From: Pectinatus cerevisiiphilus
GTDB taxonomy: Bacteria > Bacillota > Negativicutes > Selenomonadales > Selenomonadaceae
Reading direction: 5' to 3'
DNA length: 64,000 bases
Assembly (NCBI RefSeq): GCF_004341685.1
Contig: NZ_SMAA01000014.1
Coordinates: 1 to 64,000, forward strand
Below, in pieces: positions 8,548-15,638 of this stretch; the stretch's first letter is position 1; each line of letters starts with the position of its first letter. The notes below the pieces were generated by a model. That model was given only the letters and a program-made list of their open reading frames with translations. It was not told the origin of the DNA and did no database searches. Both the position numbers and the translations under genes were made by a program.

Positions 8548-10107
8548 TCAGATCCTTTCTCTTAGGATTAGTCCACATTTTAATTCAAAGCCAATTTCCT
8601 GACGGCTATATACGTGAATGCGGTGTACATATTCGGTAAATAGCGCCTCATTAAAGGCGTTAAGCATTTTTGAATGCTTCGTGAAATATAGCAGACGCTT
8701 TAGTTCATTAAGTTCGGTAGCACCTTTGGTACCGTTGTTTTCTAGACTGTTCAGCTCGATAGTAAGCTCTTTTCTACGTGTCTCAAGTAGGTTGCTTTCC
8801 TGTGTGAAAACAATCTGGTCAAGATATCCTTCAGCCTTTAGGCGTAGTAAGGTCTGGCGCTTCTCTGTAATTTGCATCAGCTCAGTTTCAAGATCACGGA
8901 TTTGTTTTACCGTATTGTCGCTACTGATAAGCTTCAGCTTTTCGGAAAGGGGTGCCAGGATGATTTTTCGGGAATATATCAGCTTATTGAGCATTGTGAT
9001 GAAGGCAAGCTCAAGATCATCATTGCGTATAAAAAGCATAGGACAGGCAGCTTTGTCTTTTAGGTGGGTGCCACAAATCCAGGCAACATAGCTGGTGGTA
9101 GCGTATTTGTGAATCCGCCGCTTAAAGCTGCTGCCACACTCGTTGCAGATAATTTTACCAGAGAATGCATAGCGACTTTGTCCTTTATCAGAACTTTTAA
9201 TAATGCCCTTTCCTTGGCAATGATTTGCTTTTAAGCTTTGGGCCTGCTTAAATTCCTCATGGCTGATGATAGCCTCATGGTGGGCTTTATATAGATATTG
9301 GTTTCGTTCCCCATGATTGCATCGTCGTTTATATCCCACAGCAGTGTAGGTTTTTTGAAAGATAACGTCACCAGTATATTTTTCATTGCTTAGAATGCCA
9401 GCAATCGTGGAGCGTTGCCATCTTGGTCCGTGGCGAGGTGTAGCGACACCGCGCTTGTTTAGATCATCTATAATGCTGATCACCTTTGTACCAGCCAGGT
9501 ATTTTGTAAATATTTCTTTGACTATGGCGGCCTTATCGGGAACAATTTGTAGATTGTCGCCATTCCAGCTATAACCATAGGGAGGAGAGCATAGCTTGTA
9601 GTTGCCATTTTTAAAACGGTGCTGAATAGACCAGTTGATGTTCTGTGCGGTTGAAGCGGATTCACCTTCAGCGACTGAGCTCATTACAGATAGCATGAGC
9701 TCGCTTTCCATAGTAGCGGTATTAAGCGCTTCCTTCTCAAAATAGATTGGGATATCAAGTGACTGCAGCTTGCGGACGATTTCCAGGCAGTCCATGGTGT
9801 TTCGCGAAAGTCGGCTTAGTGATTTGGTGACGACCATATCTATTTGTCGGCTTTCACAGTCTGCCAGCAATCTTTGGAGAGCCGGTCGTTGATACATTTT
9901 TGTGCCACTGATGCCCTCATCAAAATATATGTCAGCTAATTTCCAATCTGGTCTAGAACTTATATAGTTTTCATAGTAGGCTTTTTGCGTTTCCAGGCTT
10001 TCTAGCTGCGCGTCACTGGCAGTGGATACGCGACAATATGCGGCCACACGCAGTTTTTTTCGTCTTATGCGCGGGCGTACAGACTTTATTTCAGTAATCT
10101 TTTTCAA
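8548..10107 (-). CDS. Large serine recombinase (phage integrase type)
   Basis: The 519-residue product has a resolvase domain (catalytic Ser28 in [17 protein letters not shown]), a Recombinase domain, a zinc ribbon (CNECGSSF...WICGTH...C, about 310-350) and a C-terminal coiled coil (about 390-440). It starts with TTG, preceded by AAGGAAGTG. It is clearly related to, but quite different from, the recombinase at the end of the operon, so the pair is not a recent duplication. Either one or both could be the integrase of this prophage. Confidence 0.85.
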   Translation of the reverse strand: MKKITEIKSVRPRIRRKKLRVAAYCRVSTASDAQLESLETQKAYYENYISSRPDWKLADIYFDEGISGTKMYQRPALQRLLADCESRQIDMVVTKSLSRLSRNTMDCLEIVRKLQSLDIPIYFEKEALNTATMESELMLSVMSSVAEGESASTAQNINWSIQHRFKNGNYKLCSPPYGYSWNGDNLQIVPDKAAIVKEIFTKYLAGTKVISIIDDLNKRGVATPRHGPRWQRSTIAGILSNEKYTGDVIFQKTYTAVGYKRRCNHGERNQYLYKAHHEAIISHEEFKQAQSLKANHCQGKGIIKSSDKGQSRYAFSGKIICNECGSSFKRRIHKYATTSYVAWICGTHLKDKAACPMLFIRNDDLELAFITMLNKLIYSRKIILAPLSEKLKLISSDNTVKQIRDLETELMQITEKRQTLLRLKAEGYLDQIVFTQESNLLETRRKELTIELNSLENNGTKGATELNELKRLLYFTKHSKMLNAFNEALFTEYVHRIHVYSRQEIGFELKCGLILRERI

Positions 10108-10155
10108 AGAATCACTTCCTTCGGTAGTATCACATGTTAACTCTAAATCGATAGA

Positions 10156-10383
10156 TTAGCCACTGATTTTTGGTAAAAGTTCAACTAAAAAAGGGGCAAA
10201 GGCTTGTCGATTCAGCTTAGTGACAGCGTTAAATTCCTGTAGAGAAATGAGGTTTGCATTGTACATGCTTTGCAATAGTTGCTGGGCTTTATGATAGCCG
10301 CAGTCCTGCTGCAGTGCTATGGTGGTTGCTTTTTCCTTTGGCGTACTTGGCTGCCAGTTTCCTGCAACGGTTCTGATTTCCAT
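10156..10383 (-). CDS. Small SHOCT-like protein
   Basis: A 75-residue product with a C-terminal half LLQSMYNANLISLQEF resembling the SHOCT module, a short helical segment often found at protein C-termini. The second ATG was chosen because GGAGG lies 5 nt upstream; the first ATG (10395) has no site. It is the first gene of the leftward recombinase operon. Similar small genes commonly precede such recombinases; the role is unknown, perhaps an excision factor or regulator. Confidence 0.6.
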   Translation of the reverse strand: MEIRTVAGNWQPSTPKEKATTIALQQDCGYHKAQQLLQSMYNANLISLQEFNAVTKLNRQAFAPFLVELLPKISG

Positions 10384-10439
10384 AATATCCTCCATCTTGA
10401 TAATTCTATTTATAATCCAATGGAGAAAAATATGTGATT

Positions 10440-10500
10440 TTGACGAGGTCGGCCAAAATATTTTTATAGCTTCCGTAATTGCGGAGGCTATATTTTTTTT
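10440..10500 (+). promoter_or_regulatory. Candidate early promoter overlapping a hairpin with T-run
   Basis: TTGACG at 10440-10445 and TTTATA at 10463-10468 are 17 bp apart, a plausible promoter for the rightward early operon. Overlapping it is a hairpin ATAGCTTCCG/CGGAGGCTAT (10466-10491) followed by eight T, which looks like an intrinsic terminator. If transcription starts here, only half the hairpin is transcribed. If it starts upstream, the hairpin would act as an attenuator before the leader motif at 10547. The sequence does not decide between these. Confidence 0.4.
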
Positions 10501-10546
10501 GTTTCCTTATAATTACGAGGATGAGCTTTTGAAAAAATTGAAGCTA

Positions 10547-10578
10547 TTTCGTCAAAAGTCGAATTTCAAGACCAGTGG
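10547..10578 (+). ncRNA. Leader motif TTTCGTCAAAA-N14-CCAGTGG, copy 1
   Basis: This short conserved motif lies in the leader of the early operon, upstream of the small genes and the DUF2800 gene. An identical pair of blocks with the same 14-nt spacing occurs at 14888-14919. A structured RNA named the DUF2800 motif has been described upstream of such genes in Firmicutes; whether this is a member was not tested. Likely a cis-acting RNA or a protein-binding site. Confidence 0.5.
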
Positions 10579-10627
10579 ATATTGTAAGGAGCACACAGGA
10601 TAAATGCTCCGACAGGAGGTGACGCGA

Positions 10628-10819
10628 ATGCATAGATTACACAGACAATCTGAGATTGCTGCAGTTTTATGTGCTATCAGTCTGGTATCGGCTCGAATGG
10701 TATATAGGCTGCAAGGCAGAGGTCAAAAAGTGAAAGGAGGAGACAAGAGTGAAGGATTTAGCAGAGGCTATCATCAAGCTGCGGGATGCCGCTACATTTA
10801 TCAATCAGCTGGCCGATGA
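10628..10819 (+). CDS. Small phage protein upstream of DUF2800 genes
   Basis: A 63-residue product beginning MHRLHRQSEIAAVLCAISLVSARMV, preceded by AGGAGGTG at good spacing. The N-terminal amphipathic stretch is like that of small proteins found at this place in related prophages, which supports it as real. The last 70 bp overlap the next gene in another frame, so its 3' part is under a double constraint or is unimportant. Function unknown. Confidence 0.5.
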   Translation: MHRLHRQSEIAAVLCAISLVSARMVYRLQGRGQKVKGGDKSEGFSRGYHQAAGCRYIYQSAGR

Positions 10820-11042
10820 GCTGGACACAGGAAAAACAGGTGATGATAGGGAAGCTCCAGTGAAACCAAAGGTGACATTGGAAGAGGTCAGAGGCGTTTT
10901 GGCAGAAAAAGCAGGTCTTGGTTTTACTGCTGAGGTGAAGGAGCTTTTAAAGAAGCATGGCGGCAAGCGATTGTCTGAAATCGCAGAGACTGACTATGCT
11001 GGACTAAAGACGGATGCGGAGGTGCTAGGAAATGGCAGCTAA
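10749..11042 (+). CDS. Small conserved phage protein, helical C-terminal domain
   Basis: The 97-residue product starts with GTG after AAAGGAGGAG. The N-terminal half is helical (DLAEAIIKLRDAATFINQLADEL). The C-terminal part KVTLEEVRGVLAEKAG...VKELLKKHGGKRLSEI looks like a small SAP/HeH-like helical module seen in single-strand-binding or replication-associated phage proteins. It overlaps the DUF2800 start by 11 bp, so the two are coupled. It probably works with the DUF2800/DUF2815 pair; that role is inferred from position only. Confidence 0.65.
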   Translation: MKDLAEAIIKLRDAATFINQLADELDTGKTGDDREAPVKPKVTLEEVRGVLAEKAGLGFTAEVKELLKKHGGKRLSEIAETDYAGLKTDAEVLGNGS

Positions 11043-12171
11043 AGGACATGCCTTATTATCAGCATCCTCGGCTGGCCGCTGGATGCACTGCCCGCCCTCG
11101 GTTAGATTGGGTGAGGGCTTTGCTGATAAGAATAGCAGCTATGCGGTCGAAGGTACTGAGGCACACGCTTTGTGCGAATATAAGCTACTGAAGGCCTTGA
11201 AGCGCAGAGCTGTAAATCCAACTCGTAAGCTGCAATTTTACAACGAAGAAATGGAAGTTTGCGCGGAAGGCTACCGGGATTTCGTCATGGAGCTTGTCGA
11301 GCAAGCTAAGGTGAGAGGCAGTGCTCCGGTAGTATTGGTTGAGCAGAGGGTAGATTTTTCCAGCTGGGTGAAGGAAGGCTTCGGTACAGCTGATGCACTG
11401 GTTATTACTGAAGGGATGCTCACCATTTGTGACTATAAGCATGGGCAGGGCATTATGGTGGAGGCAACGAATAATGAACAGCTGAAATGCTATGCGTTGG
11501 GGGCGCTCTATATGTTTGATGCACTCTATGACATAGATAAGGTACAGCTGGTGATCTATCAGCCTAGACGAGAAAATGTCAGTGTTTTTGAGTTGGCGGC
11601 AAAGAATTTATACGAGTGGGCTACTGAGTGCTTAGCACCGCAGGCGAAACTTGCCTTTGCTGGTGAGGGCGAGTTTTCTTGTGGAGTCTGGTGCAGGTTT
11701 TGTAAGGCAAAGCATATCTGTAGAGCTCGTGCAGAGAACAATCTTTTGCTTGCAAAGCATGATTTTCAGCTGCCGCCGACCTTGGATGATGTAGAAATAG
11801 AATTGATTCTATCAATGGTAGATGATTTATCTGTCTGGGCAAGCGACATCAAGGAATATGCACTTAGACAGGCTATTGCCGGGAAGGAATGGCAGGGCTG
11901 GAAGATCGTAGAGGGACGCTCAAATCGTCGCTATATGAATGAAGCTGCGGTAACTGAGGTTGTCAGCAAGGCTGGGTTTGAGCCATACGAAAAGAAGCTT
12001 CTGGGCATCACTGCCATGCAGAAGCTTTTGGGTAAGACTCGATTTGAAGAGTTGCTGGCAGCTTACATCGAAAAGCCACCTGGTAAACCAACATTAGTAC
12101 CGAGCAGCGATAAACGCCCGGCAATGCATAATGCAAAAACTGAATTTATGGAGGAAAAAGATCATGAGTAA
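11032..12171 (+). CDS. DUF2800 protein, Cas4-like PD-(D/E)XK nuclease
   Basis: The 379-residue product begins MAAKGHALLSASSAGRWMHCPP and matches the DUF2800 family of the PD-(D/E)XK superfamily, like Cas4/AddB-type nucleases. Active-site candidates are in EGTEAHALCEYK (about 42-53), GTADALVI and ICDYKHGQG (about 122-143). Cysteines in CGVWCRFCKAKHIC (about 223-236), together with the N-terminal Cys, could hold an iron-sulfur cluster. Proteins of this kind process DNA ends in phage recombination-replication modules. The gene overlaps DUF2815 by 8 bp. Confidence 0.8.
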   Translation: MAAKGHALLSASSAGRWMHCPPSVRLGEGFADKNSSYAVEGTEAHALCEYKLLKALKRRAVNPTRKLQFYNEEMEVCAEGYRDFVMELVEQAKVRGSAPVVLVEQRVDFSSWVKEGFGTADALVITEGMLTICDYKHGQGIMVEATNNEQLKCYALGALYMFDALYDIDKVQLVIYQPRRENVSVFELAAKNLYEWATECLAPQAKLAFAGEGEFSCGVWCRFCKAKHICRARAENNLLLAKHDFQLPPTLDDVEIELILSMVDDLSVWASDIKEYALRQAIAGKEWQGWKIVEGRSNRRYMNEAAVTEVVSKAGFEPYEKKLLGITAMQKLLGKTRFEELLAAYIEKPPGKPTLVPSSDKRPAMHNAKTEFMEEKDHE

Positions 12172-12736
12172 AAATGTAAAAGCTATGAATCCACTGAAGG
12201 TAATCACTGGCCCGGAGACTCGTTGGAGCTACGCAAACGTATGGGAGCCCAAATCCATCAATGGAGGTACGCCAAAGTACAGCGTCAGCCTTATCGTACC
12301 GAAATCGGATACGAAAACTGTAGCCAAGCTAAAGGCAGCTATCGAGGCCGCTTATAAGGAGGGTGAGGCCAAGCTCAAGGGAAATGGCCGCAGCGTGCCA
12401 GCACTTTCTGTAATAAAGACGCCACTTCGTGATGGAGACGTAGAGCGCCCGGATGATGCAGCCTATGCCAATGCCTACTTTGTTAATGCCAATGCCACTA
12501 CGGCACCTGGAATTGTGGATACCGATTGCAATCCTATCCTGACCCGTTCAGAGGTTTATTCTGGAGTATATGGTCGAGCCAGCATCAGCTTCTACGCCTT
12601 CAATAGCTCTGGCAACAAAGGTATTGCCTGCGGTCTTAATAACCTGCAGAAAATCAAGGATGGCGAGCCTCTTGGTGGTCGCAGCCGTGCAGAAGATGAC
12701 TTTGCAACTGACGACGATGATGATTTCTTGAGCTGA
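12164..12736 (+). CDS. DUF2815 protein, probable single-stranded DNA-binding protein
   Basis: The 190-residue product (MSKNVKAMNPLKVITGPETR) matches DUF2815, phage proteins thought to be OB-fold ssDNA-binding proteins. It ends in a very acidic tail (about DDFATDDDDDFLS), typical of SSB-like proteins, where the tail contacts partner enzymes. It sits directly between the DUF2800 nuclease and the family-A polymerase, as in related phages. GGAGG precedes the start. Binding of ssDNA is inferred from family annotation and tail shape. Confidence 0.8.
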   Translation: MSKNVKAMNPLKVITGPETRWSYANVWEPKSINGGTPKYSVSLIVPKSDTKTVAKLKAAIEAAYKEGEAKLKGNGRSVPALSVIKTPLRDGDVERPDDAAYANAYFVNANATTAPGIVDTDCNPILTRSEVYSGVYGRASISFYAFNSSGNKGIACGLNNLQKIKDGEPLGGRSRAEDDFATDDDDDFLS

Positions 12737-12751
12737 TAGGAAGGATAGCGC

Positions 12752-12898
12752 ATGGGTATGGAAATTTATGAATTTGCAAAGCAGTTTGATGTTATAGTGG
12801 TCTTCATGTTATTTTCGATGATGATTGGATATTATGTGAAAGGCTTTACTGATCGGCTTGTCGATTGCTTGTTCGATAGATGGCAAAATAGAAAATAA
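12752..12898 (+). CDS. Small membrane protein, 48 aa
   Basis: A short frame, MGMEIYEFAKQFDVIVVFML, with one hydrophobic segment at about residues 14-28 and a basic C-terminus (DRWQNRK). AAGGA lies upstream. It fills the gap between DUF2815 and the DNA polymerase, and codon phase and position suggest a real gene. No family is recognised. Confidence 0.45.
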   Translation: MGMEIYEFAKQFDVIVVFMLFSMMIGYYVKGFTDRLVDCLFDRWQNRK

Positions 12899-12954
12899 AG
12901 GATACGAAGCGGTGGGGGATGTCCTCCATCGCTTCGTTTGTAAAGGAGTAAATT

Positions 12955-14883
12955 ATGAAGACATTAAGTATCGATATCGAGACTTTTTCCTCTGTGAATT
13001 TGGCAAAGTCTGGCGTATATCATTATGCAGAATCGCCTGATTTTGAAATACTGCTCTTTGGCTATTCAGTAGATGGCGGTGAAGTGAAGGTCGTAGATAT
13101 GGTGGCAGGCGAGATGATACCTGTCGAGGTAGTGGGGGCATTGATGGACGATACCGTCATCAAGTGGGCATTCAATGCGTCATTCGAGAGGACGTGCCTG
13201 GCTAGATGGTTGGATGAATATATTTCCCCAGATTCCTGGCGCTGTACGATGATTTGGGCAGCTACACTTGGTCTGCCATTATCCTTGGAGGGCGTAGGAA
13301 CTGTGCTAGGGTTGGAAAAGCAGAAGCTGACCGAGGGCAAGAGCCTCATTCGTTACTTTTGTGTGCCGTGTGCTGCGACCAAGGCCAATGGCGGCAGGAC
13401 GAGAAATCTTCCAGAACACGATAAGGCAAAATGGGAACTGTTTAAGTCATATAATCTGCGGGATGTTGAAACAGAAATGGCCATACAGGAAAAGCTGTCG
13501 AGGTTTCCAGTTCCTGATGCAATTTGGGAGGAGTACCATCTAGATCAGGAAATCAATGATCGCGGCATTGGCATAGATATGACATTGGTAAAGCAGGCTA
13601 TTGCCATGGATGAACGCTCGAAGGCTAGACTCATCGAGTTGATGCAGGAGCGGACGAACCTAGTTAATCCAAACTCGGTGCAGCAGATGAAAGCGTGGCT
13701 GGCAAATAACGGTTTGGAGACGGATAACCTTGGGAAGAAGGCTGTGGCAGAGCTTTTAAAGGAGGCGCCGGAGCCACTAGCTGAGGTGTTGGAGCTACGG
13801 CAGCAGCTTGCCAAGTCCAGCGTCAAGAAGTACACAGCCATGGGAAACGCAGTCTGCTCAGATAGCCGGGTAAAGGGAATGTTTCAGTTCTACGGTGCCA
13901 ATCGGACAGGCCGCTTCAGTGGACGGCTTGTTCAGCTGCAAAACTTACCTCAAAACCACATGAGTGATTTGGCAGAGGCAAGGTCGCTGGTTCGCTCTGG
14001 CAATTATGAGGCAATGTCAATGCTATATGGTTCGATTCCGGATGCCTTGTCCGAGCTTATCCGCACATCCTTTGTGCCGCAGGACGGGCGAAAGTTTATC
14101 GTAGCTGACTTTTCTGCTATTGAGGCTCGTGTCATTGCCTGGCTTGCTGGCGAAGTCTGGCGGCTCGAGGTATTTAAAAGCGGTGGAGATATATACTGTG
14201 CCTCGGCATCACAGATGTTTAAGGTGAAGGTTGTGAAAAACGGAGAAAATGGGCATCTTCGCCAGAAAGGTAAAATATCGGAATTAGCGCTTGGGTATGG
14301 TGGCTCTGTTGGCGCATTAAAGGCAATGGGGGCGCTAGACATGGGGCTGGAGGAAGATGAGCTACAAGGTCTCGTCAATGCCTGGCGTAATGCCAATCCG
14401 CACATCGTTCGATTGTGGTGGGATGTTGATCATGCTGTAAGGGTTTGTGTGGTAGAGCACCGTCAATCTATTTTGTATGGATTGCATTTTAGCTATGAGA
14501 GTGGTTTCCTTTTCATTACGCTGCCAAGTGGTCGGCGGCTTGCTTATGTCAAGCCAAAGATGGGCGTGAACAAGTTTGGCGGAGAGTCGGTCACCTATGA
14601 AGGTGTTGGGGCAACGAAGAAATGGGAACGGTTAGAAAGCTATGGCCCGAAGTTTGTGGAGAATATTGTCCAGGGCATTGCCAGGGATATTCTCCTGTAT
14701 GCCATGAAGACATTACGGAATTGCTCTATCGTAGCGCACATCCATGATGAGCTCATCATAGAAGCAGACAGACGAATGTCACTATCAGCCATATGTGAGC
14801 AGATGGGACGTACACCGCCGTGGGCAGAGGGATTGCTCCTTCGAGCTGATGGCTACGAATGTGATTTTTATAAAAAAGATTAA
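12955..14883 (+). CDS. Phage DNA polymerase, family A (PolA-like)
   Basis: The 642-residue product has an N-terminal 3'-5' exonuclease domain (SIDIETFS at 5-12; the conserved Asp in LRDVETEMA near 165) and a polymerase domain. Motif A is DFSAIEARVIAWLAGE (near 385), motif B RQKGKISELALGYGG (near 435) and motif C HDE (near 597). It replicates phage DNA. The length fits phage family-A enzymes, which lack the 5'-nuclease domain. AAGGAG lies 7 nt before the start. It ends just before a leader motif that begins the next transcription unit or control point. Confidence 0.92.
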   Translation: MKTLSIDIETFSSVNLAKSGVYHYAESPDFEILLFGYSVDGGEVKVVDMVAGEMIPVEVVGALMDDTVIKWAFNASFERTCLARWLDEYISPDSWRCTMIWAATLGLPLSLEGVGTVLGLEKQKLTEGKSLIRYFCVPCAATKANGGRTRNLPEHDKAKWELFKSYNLRDVETEMAIQEKLSRFPVPDAIWEEYHLDQEINDRGIGIDMTLVKQAIAMDERSKARLIELMQERTNLVNPNSVQQMKAWLANNGLETDNLGKKAVAELLKEAPEPLAEVLELRQQLAKSSVKKYTAMGNAVCSDSRVKGMFQFYGANRTGRFSGRLVQLQNLPQNHMSDLAEARSLVRSGNYEAMSMLYGSIPDALSELIRTSFVPQDGRKFIVADFSAIEARVIAWLAGEVWRLEVFKSGGDIYCASASQMFKVKVVKNGENGHLRQKGKISELALGYGGSVGALKAMGALDMGLEEDELQGLVNAWRNANPHIVRLWWDVDHAVRVCVVEHRQSILYGLHFSYESGFLFITLPSGRRLAYVKPKMGVNKFGGESVTYEGVGATKKWERLESYGPKFVENIVQGIARDILLYAMKTLRNCSIVAHIHDELIIEADRRMSLSAICEQMGRTPPWAEGLLLRADGYECDFYKKD

Positions 14884-14887
14884 ATTG

Positions 14888-14978
14888 TTTCGTCAAAATC
14901 TGAAAAACATCTCCAGTGGTTTATATAGAGAGGTGGTAGATTGCATAGGCGTTCATCTCAGAGATGGACGCTTTTTCT
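14888..14978 (+). ncRNA. Leader motif copy 2 followed by intrinsic terminator hairpin
   Basis: TTTCGTCAAAA (14888-14898), 14 nt, then CCAGTGG (14913-14919) repeat exactly the block pair at 10547. About 30 nt on, GCGTTCATC/GATGGACGC forms a hairpin (14949-14971) followed by five T. The motif plus hairpin lies in the 130-nt gap between the polymerase and the small zinc protein. It reads like an attenuator: the conserved motif could govern read-through of the terminator. Confidence 0.5.
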
Positions 14979-15013
14979 TGCCACAAATTATTCCGACAGA
15001 GGAGGTCGAGTCT

Positions 15014-15217
15014 ATGTTTTATGTTAAGGAAAAGCTCGGTGAAACTACGGAGGTAGCAGTAAAAATAACTGCTGAGAATGTGTTTTGCAAGTGCCCGCGT
15101 TGCCAGGCCGAGGTGCCAGTAGACCTCATGGAGTTTATGGGGGACAAGGATTTTGGACTGTATGACTCAGCTGTTTACTGTGATAACTGTGTTGAGCTTT
15201 TGAAACGGGGGGTATGA
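15014..15217 (+). CDS. Small four-cysteine zinc-finger protein
   Basis: A 67-residue product starting MFYVKEKLGETTEVA with CPRC at about 26-29 and CDNC at about 58-61, a likely structural zinc site. The start has GGAGG upstream; a longer frame extending into the leader has no good start. It leads the unit that contains the DUF4406 protein and the primase-helicase. Its role is unknown; it is probably a nucleic-acid-binding or adaptor protein. Confidence 0.6.
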   Translation: MFYVKEKLGETTEVAVKITAENVFCKCPRCQAEVPVDLMEFMGDKDFGLYDSAVYCDNCVELLKRGV

Positions 15218-15218
15218 A

Positions 15219-15638
15219 ATGGACAGAGAGTATGTAAATGCCGAGGGCTACCCTGATCCAACTTGCTATGCGGCACTAAATAAACTGCAACGAGAAGATA
15301 AAGCTATTTTCCGGCCTTTGGTATATATCTGCAGCCCATATAGGGGGGATGAGCGAGAGAATACATTAAGGGCGCAGTACTATTGTCGGTTTGCTGTCAG
15401 TAAGGGATATATCCCCATAGCACCACATATCTACTTCACGCAGTTTCTAGCTGATCAAAAAGAGTCAGAGCGTAGTGTAGCTATTTTTATGAATTTGGTG
15501 CTTTTAGGAAAATGCCATGAGCTGTGGTGCTTTGGTGAGAAGGTATCCGATGGTATGCAAGTAGAACTGGATAAGGCCAAACATCTAAGGAAAATACTGC
15601 GGTATTTTACGGAAGATTTGGAGGAGATATCGATATGA
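15219..15638 (+). CDS. DUF4406-like / nucleoside deoxyribosyltransferase-fold protein
   Basis: The 139-residue product contains LVYICSPYRGD (about 31-41), FAVSKGYIPIAPH (about 58-70) and ELWCFGEKVSDGMQVELDKA (about 106-125), the signature of the nucleoside 2-deoxyribosyltransferase-like fold (DUF4406 and relatives). Such phage proteins are thought to act on nucleotides; the substrate is unknown. The N-terminal 30 residues carry no recognised domain. It follows the zinc protein by 1 bp and overlaps the next gene by 4 bp. Confidence 0.7.
   Translation: MDREYVNAEGYPDPTCYAALNKLQREDKAIFRPLVYICSPYRGDERENTLRAQYYCRFAVSKGYIPIAPHIYFTQFLADQKESERSVAIFMNLVLLGKCHELWCFGEKVSDGMQVELDKAKHLRKILRYFTEDLEEISI

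Noticed and set aside
10466-10500. Hairpin with T-run as terminator of an upstream rightward gene
   Set aside because: No rightward gene lies upstream; the region is a divergent promoter region, so a simple terminator role is doubtful.
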